Below are positions 25,438-34,437 of a DNA stretch of 64,000 bases, in pieces (position 1 is the stretch's first letter; every line of letters starts with the position of its first letter). The notes under the pieces are model-generated. The model had not been told where the DNA came from. It did no database searches and saw nothing but the letters and a program-made list of their open reading frames with translations. The DNA is taken from positions 310,001 to 374,000 of the forward strand of contig NZ_ARXV01000001.1 of the NCBI RefSeq assembly GCF_000756665.1, in the 5' to 3' direction. This DNA comes from Alcanivorax nanhaiticus. Lineage in GTDB: Bacteria; Pseudomonadota; Gammaproteobacteria; Pseudomonadales; Alcanivoracaceae. The translations under genes and the position numbers were made by a program.

Positions 25438-27459
25438 TTAGAAAGAGTACTTAACAGAAACCGAAGCGTTGTTGCGGTCGGCCAGTTTGTTGGAATAGTC
25501 GGCACCCCAGAAGGTGGTGCCAGACATGGCCACTTCCAGGTTGTTCAAGTACACAAAATTGACGCCCAGCGTGGCGGCTTTACGATCTTCCATAAAGTTG
25601 CCGCCAATCGGGGAGTTACCTTCTACATCGTGCGCAATACGAATGCTTGGGCTCATGGAAACACCGGCAAATACATTGCTGTAATCTGCTCTCAGTACGG
25701 CACGATAGCCCCAGGAAGTAGTATCCAAGCCGTAGTCGTCAGTCTCATTTGAGGTAACAACTCCATCACGATTACCATTCAGCACATCAGCTTCTGTGCC
25801 GAGAATCGCAGCAGTGGAGTTATAGTAAAGATCCTCGTTTTCCAAGCCATCGATGTGTTCTACACCAAGTTCAAGCAGTGCAATCAAACCATCAGAGCCA
25901 AATGTTGGCCCAAAGTTGAAAATATTCACCAAAGAAGCATTGTAGCTGTCTACTTCATCATAGAAGTAATACAGCTGACCAGCCTGAACCTTATCTGTAC
26001 CGCTGAGGCAACTTCCACCCAGTTCAACACGGACACAGTGCGAGGTAAAATTGCCAATTCTAGGATCAGGATTAACCGCAACACCAGCAAGATTCTGGAT
26101 TAGGTTATCACCTACTTCATTGATAATTGCGCGATTGGGTCGGTAGGCAATCTCACCTGCGAACGACACATTTCCCACAGCGGTATTGAAGCTTGCGCCG
26201 ATCATATCCTGATCTTCAACATAAGCCATCTGATACTCGGTGGTGTCGATAGTCTCAGGAGCCCCCGCAGGGCCGGCAGCATTGATCTGATTAATTCTGG
26301 CACCCACAACCGGTGTCTTGGCATGGGTTCTTGTATAATAAACGGCAAACTCTGTGCCATTGAGGTTTTCAGCAAAGTAACGGTAAGCCAAACCGAATTG
26401 CCCACCATCCGAAGCTTCTTTATCGCGGATTCGGTCTACAGTTACTTGCGTGGCTTCATACTGATAATCAGAGCCGTAAGTCGAACTTGTATAGTTAGCA
26501 AACGCTGGCTCAATGAACCCAGGACCGGGAACCAAGCCAGCCTGAGCTGCACTGTAAGCAACAACCCTGCCATCGATGATTACATGATCCGCCCCTTTCC
26601 CAGGAAATGCATCATGTGTAGAGAAATAGGTGCCGACAGGGGCATCCTCGGAATTCTTCCATTCAAACTGATAGAAGCCTTCCAAAGTAGCGTTATAAGT
26701 TAGGCCGTAGGAAAAATAGAAACTATCCAGCGGCAGCAGCGCTTCCTTAATTTCGGAACCCGGTAGGCGCAAGGCGTTCAAGTCAAAGTAGTTCGCTGTG
26801 TTGACCCCGTTCTGCATGAACAGGGCTTCACCCCAGTTGATCACCTGCTGACCAATACGTACGTTTAAAGGGCGCTCAAATACATCGAAGTTACCCCAAA
26901 CGTAGGCATCCAAGAGACGGGCACGCTCACCGGCATAGCGTTCAGCATCACTGGTGAAATCATCCCCTGTTCCATTATTGGCATAGTCGGAGTAAGTCGC
27001 ATATCGCAAAAAACCGTCCTGTCCACCGGGGAAAGGCGCAGCTGGGTTAAGAGCTCCACCGTCATGCCCACCACCCATGATCTGCTGATCATAGAATGCG
27101 GTACCACGCAGGAACATGCCGTATTTACCCTGCCAGCTCAGATCCAGCTCTGGCGTAATCTTGTAGACCAGAGACGCTAGGCCAGTATCAAAGTTGTTAT
27201 TGGCATCGTTCTTGTTGATCTGGGAGCCATAACCCGCTTTGGTCATGTCCACCACATCACCGGTAGCCGCCAGCATGGAATCCTGAGACTCGGTACGGAA
27301 CAGTGCGCCCACGGACAGCGTGGTATCCAGACGCCCTTGCCAATCAGGGTTATCGAATTCGAGCTGAACAGCGGACGCTGGCAGCGAAAGCCCTCCGAGG
27401 GCCGAGATACTGGCGACAGCAAGCGCCAGCCTGGTTTTACGCAGGTGCTTATTATTCAT
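25438..27459 (-). CDS. DUF1302 family outer-membrane protein
   Basis: A 673-residue precursor, signal peptide ending PASAVQ near residue 31, then the DUF1302 opening LEFDNPDWQGRLDTTLSVGA, the central 'VRIGQQVINWGEALF' and the family's porin-like strands ending in VSVKYSF with C-terminal Phe. Start 27459 has GGAG 7 bases upstream; the in-frame ATG further upstream has none. It is the first gene of the four-gene operon running to the terminator at 20292. DUF1302 proteins probably form large outer-membrane barrels for lipophilic compounds. Codon use is more AT-rich than in its neighbours over about 25.8-26.7 kb, which may mark a fast-evolving extracellular region. Confidence 0.85.
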   Translation of the reverse strand: MNNKHLRKTRLALAVASISALGGLSLPASAVQLEFDNPDWQGRLDTTLSVGALFRTESQDSMLAATGDVVDMTKAGYGSQINKNDANNNFDTGLASLVYKITPELDLSWQGKYGMFLRGTAFYDQQIMGGGHDGGALNPAAPFPGGQDGFLRYATYSDYANNGTGDDFTSDAERYAGERARLLDAYVWGNFDVFERPLNVRIGQQVINWGEALFMQNGVNTANYFDLNALRLPGSEIKEALLPLDSFYFSYGLTYNATLEGFYQFEWKNSEDAPVGTYFSTHDAFPGKGADHVIIDGRVVAYSAAQAGLVPGPGFIEPAFANYTSSTYGSDYQYEATQVTVDRIRDKEASDGGQFGLAYRYFAENLNGTEFAVYYTRTHAKTPVVGARINQINAAGPAGAPETIDTTEYQMAYVEDQDMIGASFNTAVGNVSFAGEIAYRPNRAIINEVGDNLIQNLAGVAVNPDPRIGNFTSHCVRVELGGSCLSGTDKVQAGQLYYFYDEVDSYNASLVNIFNFGPTFGSDGLIALLELGVEHIDGLENEDLYYNSTAAILGTEADVLNGNRDGVVTSNETDDYGLDTTSWGYRAVLRADYSNVFAGVSMSPSIRIAHDVEGNSPIGGNFMEDRKAATLGVNFVYLNNLEVAMSGTTFWGADYSNKLADRNNASVSVKYSF

Positions 27460-27594
27460 GTAGCTACTCCGAGTTGCCAAATGGCTTTATTGTTCTTGCT
27501 GCCGTGTCCCTATGCGAGGCTCAGATCCCATCTTTCCTACTGAAACACGCCACAGACAGCTAATACCTAATTCTTACACATTGAAAGGCAAAAT

Positions 27595-27618
27595 AAATCC
27601 CCTTTGGGAGGGAGATTT
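27595..27618 (-). terminator. Probable pepN terminator
   Basis: On the minus strand AAATCTCCC and GGGGATTT pair around a TCCCAAA loop, followed by ATTTTG. It lies about 50 bases after the pepN stop and upstream of the DUF1302 promoter region. Confidence 0.5.
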
Positions 27619-27668
27619 ACGACCAGTCAGTCACAGTTTTCGGATGACTTCAAGTATGCAACTACTGA

Positions 27669-30275
27669 CTAATCACCAGACAATATCCGCGTCAGCACCT
27701 CGCGCAGGTTTGCTGATGCCGTTTCCAACACTGCCTGCAACTGCTGCCTGAGCAATTGCTGCCGTCCCGGCTCAAGCCGGTGCAATCTGGCTGCCGCATT
27801 AGCAATACGTGCCGCAATCTGTGGATTGAGTGCATCCACCCTGCCCAGCGCCTGAGCAAACAACTGATATCCCTTGGGAGTATTGAACGCAGAAGGGTTG
27901 CTGCCTGCCAGGGCGCCTAACACAGAACGCACACGGTTTGGCACCTTCCAGTCAAAGGCAGGATGCTCAAGCAGCTCCGCCACCACATCAATGGTCGACT
28001 CACCCGGCGCTGACGCCTGTACCGAGAACCATTGATCCATCACCAGCGCCTCGTCTTTCCAGCGTTGGGCAAATTGGGCCAGAGCCTGTTCCGCTCCGGA
28101 AAGACCATGATGCACCAGCGTTCGCAACGCACCCAGCTCTTCGGACATACACAAAGGCAACTCGAACAGCTCCACCGCAATGCGGGCAGCTTCCGGGTGT
28201 CCCCCCGCAGCCAGATAATCCAGCGCCAGATTACGCAGCTGACGTCGCCCCATTGCCACACCGTCCATTTGCAGCTCTGTCGCCAGCAGGTTCTCAGACA
28301 GCGACAGCCAGTGTGCCTGCAAGGCTCGACCTATCGCCTGCTTTAACTGCTGATGAGCCTCATGAACTGCTGCGGGATCCAGGGGAGAATGACGGTCTCC
28401 CAGTGCCACCTCTGAAGGCAGCATGAGCAACAGTGCCGCCTGCGCGAAGTCTTCTCCTGCACGATCAATCACTTGCTCCAGCGCCGGCTGCAATGCCGCC
28501 GCCTCCAGGTCAGGTGACGATTGCCCTTTCACCAGCCGATCCATGGCCGCAAAGTACAACCTCTGGGCAGCCGACCAGCGACAATAGCCATCGCTATCAT
28601 GGGACAACAGCGCAGCCAGTTGATCCTTTCGGTAATCGAATTCCAGCACCACCGGCGCAGAAAAGCCACGCAGCAAGGAAGGCGTCACGGACTCTGACAC
28701 CGGAAAATGGAAGGTCTGTTCCTGCTGATCAATAATCAATACCTGCTCTCGCCTCCCCTCCTCATCCAGGGGAACAGGCTCGCCCTGGGCATCCAGCAGC
28801 GCCATACGCACCGGGATCACTAATGGCAGCTTCTCAGCCTGCCCAGGGGTTGGCGGTGTATGCTGACGGAAGGTCAAGCGATATCCTTCGGGGGCAACCT
28901 GATCGACAACTGACAACACGGGCGTCCCCGCCTGGCTGTACCAACGCCGGAACTGGCCCATGTCTGTGCCAGAGACTTCCTGCATGCAATCCACAAAATC
29001 ATCACAGGTCACCGCCTGGCCATCAAAACGTGCAAAGTAGAGATCCGTCGCCTTGCGGAACTGCTCCGCACCCAGAAGGTGGTACTGCATTCGCACAATT
29101 TCGGCACCCTTCTCATAAATGGTCAGAGTGTAGAAATTATCAATTTTCTCGAATTCCTCAGGGCGCACCGCATGAGCCATGGGGCCCTGATCTTCCGGGA
29201 ATTGGTGGTTAACCAGGAAGTCCACGTCTTCAACCCGCTTCACTGCGGCCGAGTTCATATCCGCAGAGAACATCTGGTCACGGAAAACGGTAAAGCCTTC
29301 CTTGAGACTCAACTGAAACCAGTCACGACAGGTGACCCGGTTTCCCGACCAGTTATGAAAATACTCATGGGCGACCACTGACTCCACGCGCTGGAAGCCA
29401 GCGTCGGTGGTAGTGGCAGGGTGTGCAAGCACACAGGCGGTATTGAAGATATTCAGGCCTTTGTTCTCCATGGCCCCCATATTGAAATGGCTGACAGCGA
29501 CGATCATGTAAATATCCAGATCGTATTCACACCCATAGGTGTGCTCATCCCAGCGCATGGCGTTCTTCAGGGAAGCCATGGCGTGGTCAAGCTTGTCCAG
29601 ATCCCGATGCTCCGCATAGAGACGCAAAGCCACCTCTCGGCCGGAGCAAGTCACAAAGACATCTTCCAGGCAGGCCAGATCACCCGCTACCAGCGCAAAC
29701 AGATAACAGGGCTTGGGGAAAGGGTCCTCCCAGGTCACCCAGTGACGCTCACCCTCTTCACCCTGCGCAACGGGATTACCGTTGGACAGCAACAAGGGGT
29801 AGCGCTTCTTGTCCGCTCTGACCGTCGTCCGGAAAGACGACATCACATCAGGGCGATCAGGAAAAAAGGTAATGTGGCGGAAGCCCTGCGCTTCACATTG
29901 AGTGCAGTACATGCCATTGGACACATACAGCCCTTCCAGGGCGGTATTGTTCTCAGGGTCGATATCCACCACCGACACCAGCGTCGCCTTTTCTGGCAAC
30001 CCGGACAGGACCAGCTCCCCGTCTTCGTAGCGGTAACTGTTTTCATCCAGCACTTTGCCATCCAGAGCCAGAGAGCGAAGAGTCAACCCCTCGCCGTTGA
30101 ACATCATGGCATCGGAAACCGCTGCAGCAGGATTACGCCGCAACGCCAGTTCACTGGTCACCGTGGTCACACCGTCATGGATATCCACATCAAGCGTCAC
30201 GCTATCCACCAGATACGCCGGGGGCAGGTAATCCTTGAGGCGGGTAGTGGTTACAGCAGCGTGGGCAGTTTCCAT
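27669..30275 (-). CDS. pepN: Aminopeptidase N (M1 zinc metallopeptidase)
   Basis: Cleaves N-terminal residues from peptides in the cytosol. It has 868 residues, like E. coli PepN (870). Substrate motif GAMENKG precedes the zinc site H303-E304-YF-H307 (HEYFHNWSGNRVT), with the third ligand Glu in SLKEGFTVFRDQMF. The start at 30275 has AGGAG 7 bases upstream; 50 extra codons upstream in frame have no family counterpart. It follows the lipase lipoprotein gene on the same strand, after a stable UUCG hairpin. pepN, yeaC and nadK lie close together in Pseudomonas as well. Confidence 0.97.
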   Translation of the reverse strand: METAHAAVTTTRLKDYLPPAYLVDSVTLDVDIHDGVTTVTSELALRRNPAAAVSDAMMFNGEGLTLRSLALDGKVLDENSYRYEDGELVLSGLPEKATLVSVVDIDPENNTALEGLYVSNGMYCTQCEAQGFRHITFFPDRPDVMSSFRTTVRADKKRYPLLLSNGNPVAQGEEGERHWVTWEDPFPKPCYLFALVAGDLACLEDVFVTCSGREVALRLYAEHRDLDKLDHAMASLKNAMRWDEHTYGCEYDLDIYMIVAVSHFNMGAMENKGLNIFNTACVLAHPATTTDAGFQRVESVVAHEYFHNWSGNRVTCRDWFQLSLKEGFTVFRDQMFSADMNSAAVKRVEDVDFLVNHQFPEDQGPMAHAVRPEEFEKIDNFYTLTIYEKGAEIVRMQYHLLGAEQFRKATDLYFARFDGQAVTCDDFVDCMQEVSGTDMGQFRRWYSQAGTPVLSVVDQVAPEGYRLTFRQHTPPTPGQAEKLPLVIPVRMALLDAQGEPVPLDEEGRREQVLIIDQQEQTFHFPVSESVTPSLLRGFSAPVVLEFDYRKDQLAALLSHDSDGYCRWSAAQRLYFAAMDRLVKGQSSPDLEAAALQPALEQVIDRAGEDFAQAALLLMLPSEVALGDRHSPLDPAAVHEAHQQLKQAIGRALQAHWLSLSENLLATELQMDGVAMGRRQLRNLALDYLAAGGHPEAARIAVELFELPLCMSEELGALRTLVHHGLSGAEQALAQFAQRWKDEALVMDQWFSVQASAPGESTIDVVAELLEHPAFDWKVPNRVRSVLGALAGSNPSAFNTPKGYQLFAQALGRVDALNPQIAARIANAAARLHRLEPGRQQLLRQQLQAVLETASANLREVLTRILSGD

Positions 30276-30329
30276 CAAACAACTCCTGAGATTGGCTTTG
30301 GAATAACAGTTTAACGCGTCCCTGAAACG

Positions 30330-30357
30330 ACAACACCCCGCCGAAGCGAGGTGTTGT
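30330..30357 (-). other. UUCG-capped hairpin between the lipase gene and pepN
   Basis: On the minus strand ACAACACC-T-CGC-TTCG-GCG-G-GGTGTTGT: a 12-bp stem with one T-G pair and an extra-stable UUCG loop. No U-tract follows, so it may be an mRNA-end stabiliser or a weak terminator rather than a classical terminator. Confidence 0.6.
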
Positions 30358-30381
30358 GAAACAAGCAATCCCAAAAAGGAT

Positions 30382-32838
30382 TTAAGGTGCCGGCTGTTGC
30401 ACCACCGCAGCGGCTTGACCTCCACCCGCGGTACCTACAGATACCGCCGCAGCATCACTTGCTACAAAAGTAACAACCTGGGTTTGCATTTCACCAGTCG
30501 TCAGGAACTCGCCCTGCACTGGTGCCACCCCTTCTTGCTCATTTGGCCGCAGTAAGGAACTGTGATGTCCAGCAGTCATATTAATCAGAGCATTGCCGCT
30601 CAGTGGAATCGGGTTTGCACTGGCACCAAGCTGGGTAGTCCGCAACAAGGTTGCAAGCCCTGTAGTCCCTGAAAGCGGGAAACCCTCTGGTGCATTGGGC
30701 ACCACCTTGTCTGCCGTGTAAGTCTGGCCATCACCCAGCTCAGCACCTCCCACTACTTGCTGCATCAGCACCGGCACTGTCAAACCACCACAGGTCATGA
30801 TGTTTGGATAGTCTCCAGCCGCAGCCAGCGCCGCATCGCAAGTTTCAGCCCCAGCAAGTGACTCGGCGAAACTGACCGGATCACCTGAATCGACCGTGCT
30901 CTGAGCGACATACAGGAAGCGTTCAAAGTCAGAACTTCCCGGAACAACGCCCTCTGCACTCAAGCCTGCACTGATCACCGGGCCAAACGTCGCAGACGCT
31001 CTGAGAAGTTGCGTCAGCTGTCCGCCAGAAGCAGAAACAGCAAGGCCACTCAACGGATTCAGCTTGCTTTGCAGCATAGCGGCAAGCCCGGCATCAATCC
31101 CCGCAACTTGCTGAGCAAGAGCATTGTCTGCTGCGTAAGCCAACTGGTTCACTGTGGCGTAAACAGAACCTACAACGCCGCCCAGTGAAGCACCCACCAC
31201 TTTCACATTCGACACATCCAGCCCAACAAGGCCGCCCGATTGCAGTTCCGAATCAATCGCTGCCAAGCTGGCATTCAAATTCAGAAGATCCATAACACCT
31301 TGGCGTACGTTATCCCGGGTATTAGTGAGAACCGCCAAATTAATAAAGTTGGTAGCTGATGACGCGCCATCAAAGGCTCGGCCACCATGCAATGGCAGAT
31401 CGATAGCCACCGTTGCAACACAGGCTTTGGCGAGACTATGAGCCAGGGCTACCACAGAGGTCCTATCGCTCCCAATGCCATGCACATACATAACAACGGG
31501 AAGACCGTCAGGATTTGCAGCTGAACAGGTAACACCTGTTGCAACCTCATACTCTGCATCAGGCAATGTTACCTGAAGCGGAACCGTTTCCAGGCTCGCC
31601 TGTTCAGCAAACGGATAGCGATAGGTCACATTGAATGTTGTGCCGTCAGCATCCGGCAAAGGCAGGACGGGAGGCAGTTGATCTGCAACCTGCTGGGGCA
31701 GGCTCGCTTTGACTTTTGGCAACAGGGAGGCACCGATAGCCTTATCCGCTTGCCAGCTATCCAGCTTGTAATTGCCAGAAACAGTTGTTTCTGGGGTTCT
31801 CAGGTAATAGGGCAACTCAATAGTGCCGGTGTACATGGAGCCAACATTAGCATCAAGACCGGTCGGGACAGAAAGATCAACCCCGCTGTCCGGAACGTCG
31901 ACAACTCGAGGAACAGGTGTGCTCAATGAAACACCTTCTTGCAAAAGCGCACCGAGATTCTGGACTGCGGCAACAGCATCAACGCCGAAAGTACCCACCT
32001 GCGCTTTCACGATTGCTGCACTCGGCGCAGCGTTCGCCACAAGTGGCGTCACCGGATCGGACGTAGTGAAAGTGTACGAGATGACGATAGAGTCTTTGGC
32101 CGCATTTGCCACCACTGGATCTTGTGGTGGTCCGCCAAGCAATACGCCTGTCGCAATAGTCTCCCAAACTCCTACTACTAGACGAACGGAAGCCAAATCA
32201 CCAGTTACAGCTGGCTCGGACTCTCCCAATAAATGATAGGCTACAGAGCCTTGCACAGGCTCGCCCGCGGAGTCCAATAAACCATTAGTTACAAAAACCA
32301 AATATTTCTTTGATGACAGCAATGGTTTCAGTGGTGTCACACGCAGCACATTGTTGCTGCCACCATCCAGAGAAACAGCAGAAGCACTGTATAAGGTCGA
32401 TGACACTGCCTCGGAATCCACGCCTTGAATACTGGTCAACTCAAGAGCTTCTGAACTGCCGGTATCCAAAGGAACAAGAAAAACGTTTGGTGTACACTGG
32501 GCCCCCATTTGCGCCATGATCGGCGTACAAATGCTATCGGGATCGATACTTCCCTCAAAGGCAATATCGAAGGGCGCATTGGGCGAGAAACCATCCAGAG
32601 CATTGACAGCTGCTTCGGCTGGATTGTTGGCATCACCCAAATTGGCCGTACCGTCAACGGAGCCATTGAAAATCAGATCCGTATTAAGGGGTAACTCTGA
32701 CGTTACCGGATTGAACTTGGGGTAAGTACCAAGGAGCTGTGCACCCTGGCTTTGATCCTCGACGCTATCGCTACCGCCACCACAGGCGGCCAGTGCCATA
32801 GCGACTGCAACTGGCAGTACTTTCTTATAGATATGCAT
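30382..32838 (-). CDS. Surface lipase/lysophospholipase lipoprotein, VolA / Pla-1/cef type
   Basis: An 818-residue lipoprotein. The lipobox LAAC at 16-19 followed by Gly indicates acylation at Cys19 and outer-membrane sorting. The N-terminal half matches the bacterial-virulence-factor lipase N-terminal domain (FNPVTSELPLNTDLIF, then 'LLSSKKYLVFVTNGLLDSAG'). The C-terminal half is an alpha/beta hydrolase: VVMYVHGIGSD oxyanion region, nucleophile elbow VVGASLGGVVG and a likely catalytic His in INMTAGHHSS. In Vibrio, VolA is a surface-exposed lysophospholipase that releases fatty acids for uptake through FadL. A similar scavenging role would suit this organism. GGGAG lies 5 bases before the ATG. 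Confidence 0.85.
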   Translation of the reverse strand: MHIYKKVLPVAVAMALAACGGGSDSVEDQSQGAQLLGTYPKFNPVTSELPLNTDLIFNGSVDGTANLGDANNPAEAAVNALDGFSPNAPFDIAFEGSIDPDSICTPIMAQMGAQCTPNVFLVPLDTGSSEALELTSIQGVDSEAVSSTLYSASAVSLDGGSNNVLRVTPLKPLLSSKKYLVFVTNGLLDSAGEPVQGSVAYHLLGESEPAVTGDLASVRLVVGVWETIATGVLLGGPPQDPVVANAAKDSIVISYTFTTSDPVTPLVANAAPSAAIVKAQVGTFGVDAVAAVQNLGALLQEGVSLSTPVPRVVDVPDSGVDLSVPTGLDANVGSMYTGTIELPYYLRTPETTVSGNYKLDSWQADKAIGASLLPKVKASLPQQVADQLPPVLPLPDADGTTFNVTYRYPFAEQASLETVPLQVTLPDAEYEVATGVTCSAANPDGLPVVMYVHGIGSDRTSVVALAHSLAKACVATVAIDLPLHGGRAFDGASSATNFINLAVLTNTRDNVRQGVMDLLNLNASLAAIDSELQSGGLVGLDVSNVKVVGASLGGVVGSVYATVNQLAYAADNALAQQVAGIDAGLAAMLQSKLNPLSGLAVSASGGQLTQLLRASATFGPVISAGLSAEGVVPGSSDFERFLYVAQSTVDSGDPVSFAESLAGAETCDAALAAAGDYPNIMTCGGLTVPVLMQQVVGGAELGDGQTYTADKVVPNAPEGFPLSGTTGLATLLRTTQLGASANPIPLSGNALINMTAGHHSSLLRPNEQEGVAPVQGEFLTTGEMQTQVVTFVASDAAAVSVGTAGGGQAAAVVQQPAP

Positions 32839-32874
32839 GAGGTCTCCCGAACCTTTGTTATTTAATTCTTGCTC

Positions 32875-32894
32875 GGCTCACTGTGCCGTGAGCC
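32875..32894. promoter_or_regulatory. Palindrome in the 5' region of the lipase lipoprotein gene
   Basis: GGCTCAC-TGTGCC-GTGAGCC, perfect 7-base arms, 37 bases upstream of the start codon. It is either an operator or a 5'-UTR hairpin; no factor can be named. Confidence 0.4.
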
Positions 32895-33004
32895 AGGACG
32901 TTACTTTCATTCGTAAAACCGGCCTCAGTCCAAAAAACCAGCCTGGAAATATCGCGTAGGCAGAATATCGTACCTTTGTACTGTTAACCAATCCAAGTTA
33001 AAGA

Positions 33005-33022
33005 CAAAATGCCCCGAAGGGC
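33005..33022 (-). terminator. Possible yeaC terminator
   Basis: On the minus strand GCCC-TTCG-GGGC followed by ATTTTG, about 50 bases after the yeaC stop. The stem is short, so this call is weak. Confidence 0.4.
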
Positions 33023-33071
33023 CAATAAAATGACGACCCGCTGGTCACAAAAAGAGTGCGCAATTAATTGT

Positions 33072-33353
33072 TTATTGCAGTGTATCCGGCCCTCGCAGAG
33101 TCACAGGCTGCTCCTCTGCGCCATCCTTGCCTCCATTGTCACTCTTGCAAGCCTGCTCCATATAACCTGTGCGCTGGTCTTCAGGCAGATTTTTCGCCTC
33201 CCAGGCCAGCACCGCCTGCATACACATTTCGCGCTGCTCCTTACTGAGGGTGCGGCCATCCGGCCATTTACCCAGCTCTACTGCGCGACGCATGTTGTCG
33301 CAGATTTCCGGGGTCATGGTGGCAATCAGATCTTCAAAGCTTTGGTAAGTCAT
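33072..33353 (-). CDS. yeaC: YeaC-like DUF1315 protein
   Basis: A 93-residue cytosolic protein. The N-terminal half follows E. coli YeaC: DLIATMTPEICDNMRRAVELGKWPDGRTLSKEQRE (in parts: DLI.SMTPE, AVELGKWPDG, L..EQ.E.C) and VLAWEAKNLP. The tail is Gln/Gly/Lys-rich and variable. The family has no established function. It lies directly upstream of the lipase gene and downstream of nadK on the same strand, an order also seen near pepN in Pseudomonas. Confidence 0.85.
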   Translation of the reverse strand: MTYQSFEDLIATMTPEICDNMRRAVELGKWPDGRTLSKEQREMCMQAVLAWEAKNLPEDQRTGYMEQACKSDNGGKDGAEEQPVTLRGPDTLQ

Positions 33354-33378
33354 GGTTTGTTCCGGTAGAAAGGCGTCT

Positions 33379-33423
33379 CGCCGATCGGCAGAGATTGGCT
33401 CCCGCCAATTTCCACCCTACGAT
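33379..33423. repeat. REP-like hairpin of the TAGG..GGAAAT type, third copy
   Basis: GCAGAGATTGGC pairs with GCCAATTTCCACC (loop TCCC, one or two mismatches) and ends in CTACGATC. Same family as 2286-2387. It lies in the yeaC-nadK gap next to a solitary heptamer arm. Confidence 0.6.
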
Positions 33424-33446
33424 CAACGTTGGTCTGTCTTTTGACT

Positions 33447-33480
33447 TTCGCTATTAACTATTCACTATTAACGATTAACT
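33447..33480 (-). repeat. Solitary heptamer arm after nadK
   Basis: Inverse heptads ATTAACT, ATTCACT, ATTAACG, ATTAACT (33453-33480) in strict phase, preceded by TCGCT. The first heptad lies 5 bases past the nadK stop codon. No complementary arm was found nearby. Confidence 0.8.
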
Positions 33481-33485
33481 GCTCG

Positions 33486-34376
33486 TCAGTTGCTGTCGCC
33501 CGGGCGAGTACTCCAACCCAGTTTGGAGCGGCAGGCCTGGTAGAAATCATGGCCGGGCGGGTGGATCAAGTGCAACCGGTGCGGTTTCTTGCGGATCACG
33601 ATCACATCATCCACCTGCAGACGAATCCCTTCTGTGCCATCGCAGCTGACCAGCGGGCGCACTTTTTCCGTGGTGATATGAATCTTGATCTCGGAATCAC
33701 CCGCCACCACCAGCGGGCGGCTGGTCAGTGTATGCGGATTGAGCGGTACCAGCACCATGGCATCCAGTTTGGGATGCATGATGGGCCCACCACCGGAAAG
33801 GGCATAAGCAGTAGAACCGGTGGGGGTAGAGATAATCAGGCCATCGGAACGCTGACCGTAGACAAAGTGGCCATCTATGCCCAATTCAAAGTCGATCATG
33901 TGCACGCTGTCACCAGACAGCAGCACCACGTCATTGAGCGCACTGCCCTCTCCCACCACCGTCTTGCCGCGCCGCACTTCCAGATCCAGCAGAAAACGTT
34001 TTTCGGTGGTGTACTCACCGTCCAGCACCTGGCCGACACGGGATTCGATTTCAGAAGGAAGGATATCGGTCAGGAACCCCAAGTGGCCCCGGTTAACGCC
34101 CAGCACAGGCACTTTATAGCGGGCCAGGGTACGCGCGGCGCCCAGCAGGCTACCGTCCCCACCCACCACAATCACCAGATCACAGGCCTCACCCATTTGC
34201 GCAGGGCTGGCGGCCTGCAGCCCCATCTCGGGGAGACTGTCGATGATGTTTTTGTCGAGGATAACAGTACAGTCACGACCATGCAGAAAGTGGATCAACT
34301 GGCGCAGTGAATACAGCGCCTGTTCACTTTCCGAGCGGGCAATCAGACCGATATTGCGAAACTTATCTTGTGACAC
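33486..34376 (-). CDS. nadK: NAD kinase
   Basis: Phosphorylates NAD to NADP using ATP. The 296-residue protein carries the diacylglycerol-kinase-like GGDGS motif (residues 72-76), NRGHLGFLTD, the NDVVLLSG segment and the Gly-rich TPTGSTAYALSGGGPI nucleotide-binding motif. It starts at a GTG (34376); no ATG in frame gives a better start. It is upstream of yeaC and downstream of the double-cNMP/rhodanese gene on one strand. Confidence 0.97.
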   Translation of the reverse strand: MSQDKFRNIGLIARSESEQALYSLRQLIHFLHGRDCTVILDKNIIDSLPEMGLQAASPAQMGEACDLVIVVGGDGSLLGAARTLARYKVPVLGVNRGHLGFLTDILPSEIESRVGQVLDGEYTTEKRFLLDLEVRRGKTVVGEGSALNDVVLLSGDSVHMIDFELGIDGHFVYGQRSDGLIISTPTGSTAYALSGGGPIMHPKLDAMVLVPLNPHTLTSRPLVVAGDSEIKIHITTEKVRPLVSCDGTEGIRLQVDDVIVIRKKPHRLHLIHPPGHDFYQACRSKLGWSTRPGDSN

Positions 34377-34437
34377 AGAGATCCCGGGGCAGCCACTGCT
34401 GCTGTCGGTTGCGGGGCACCGCTACCGACAGCAGCGA

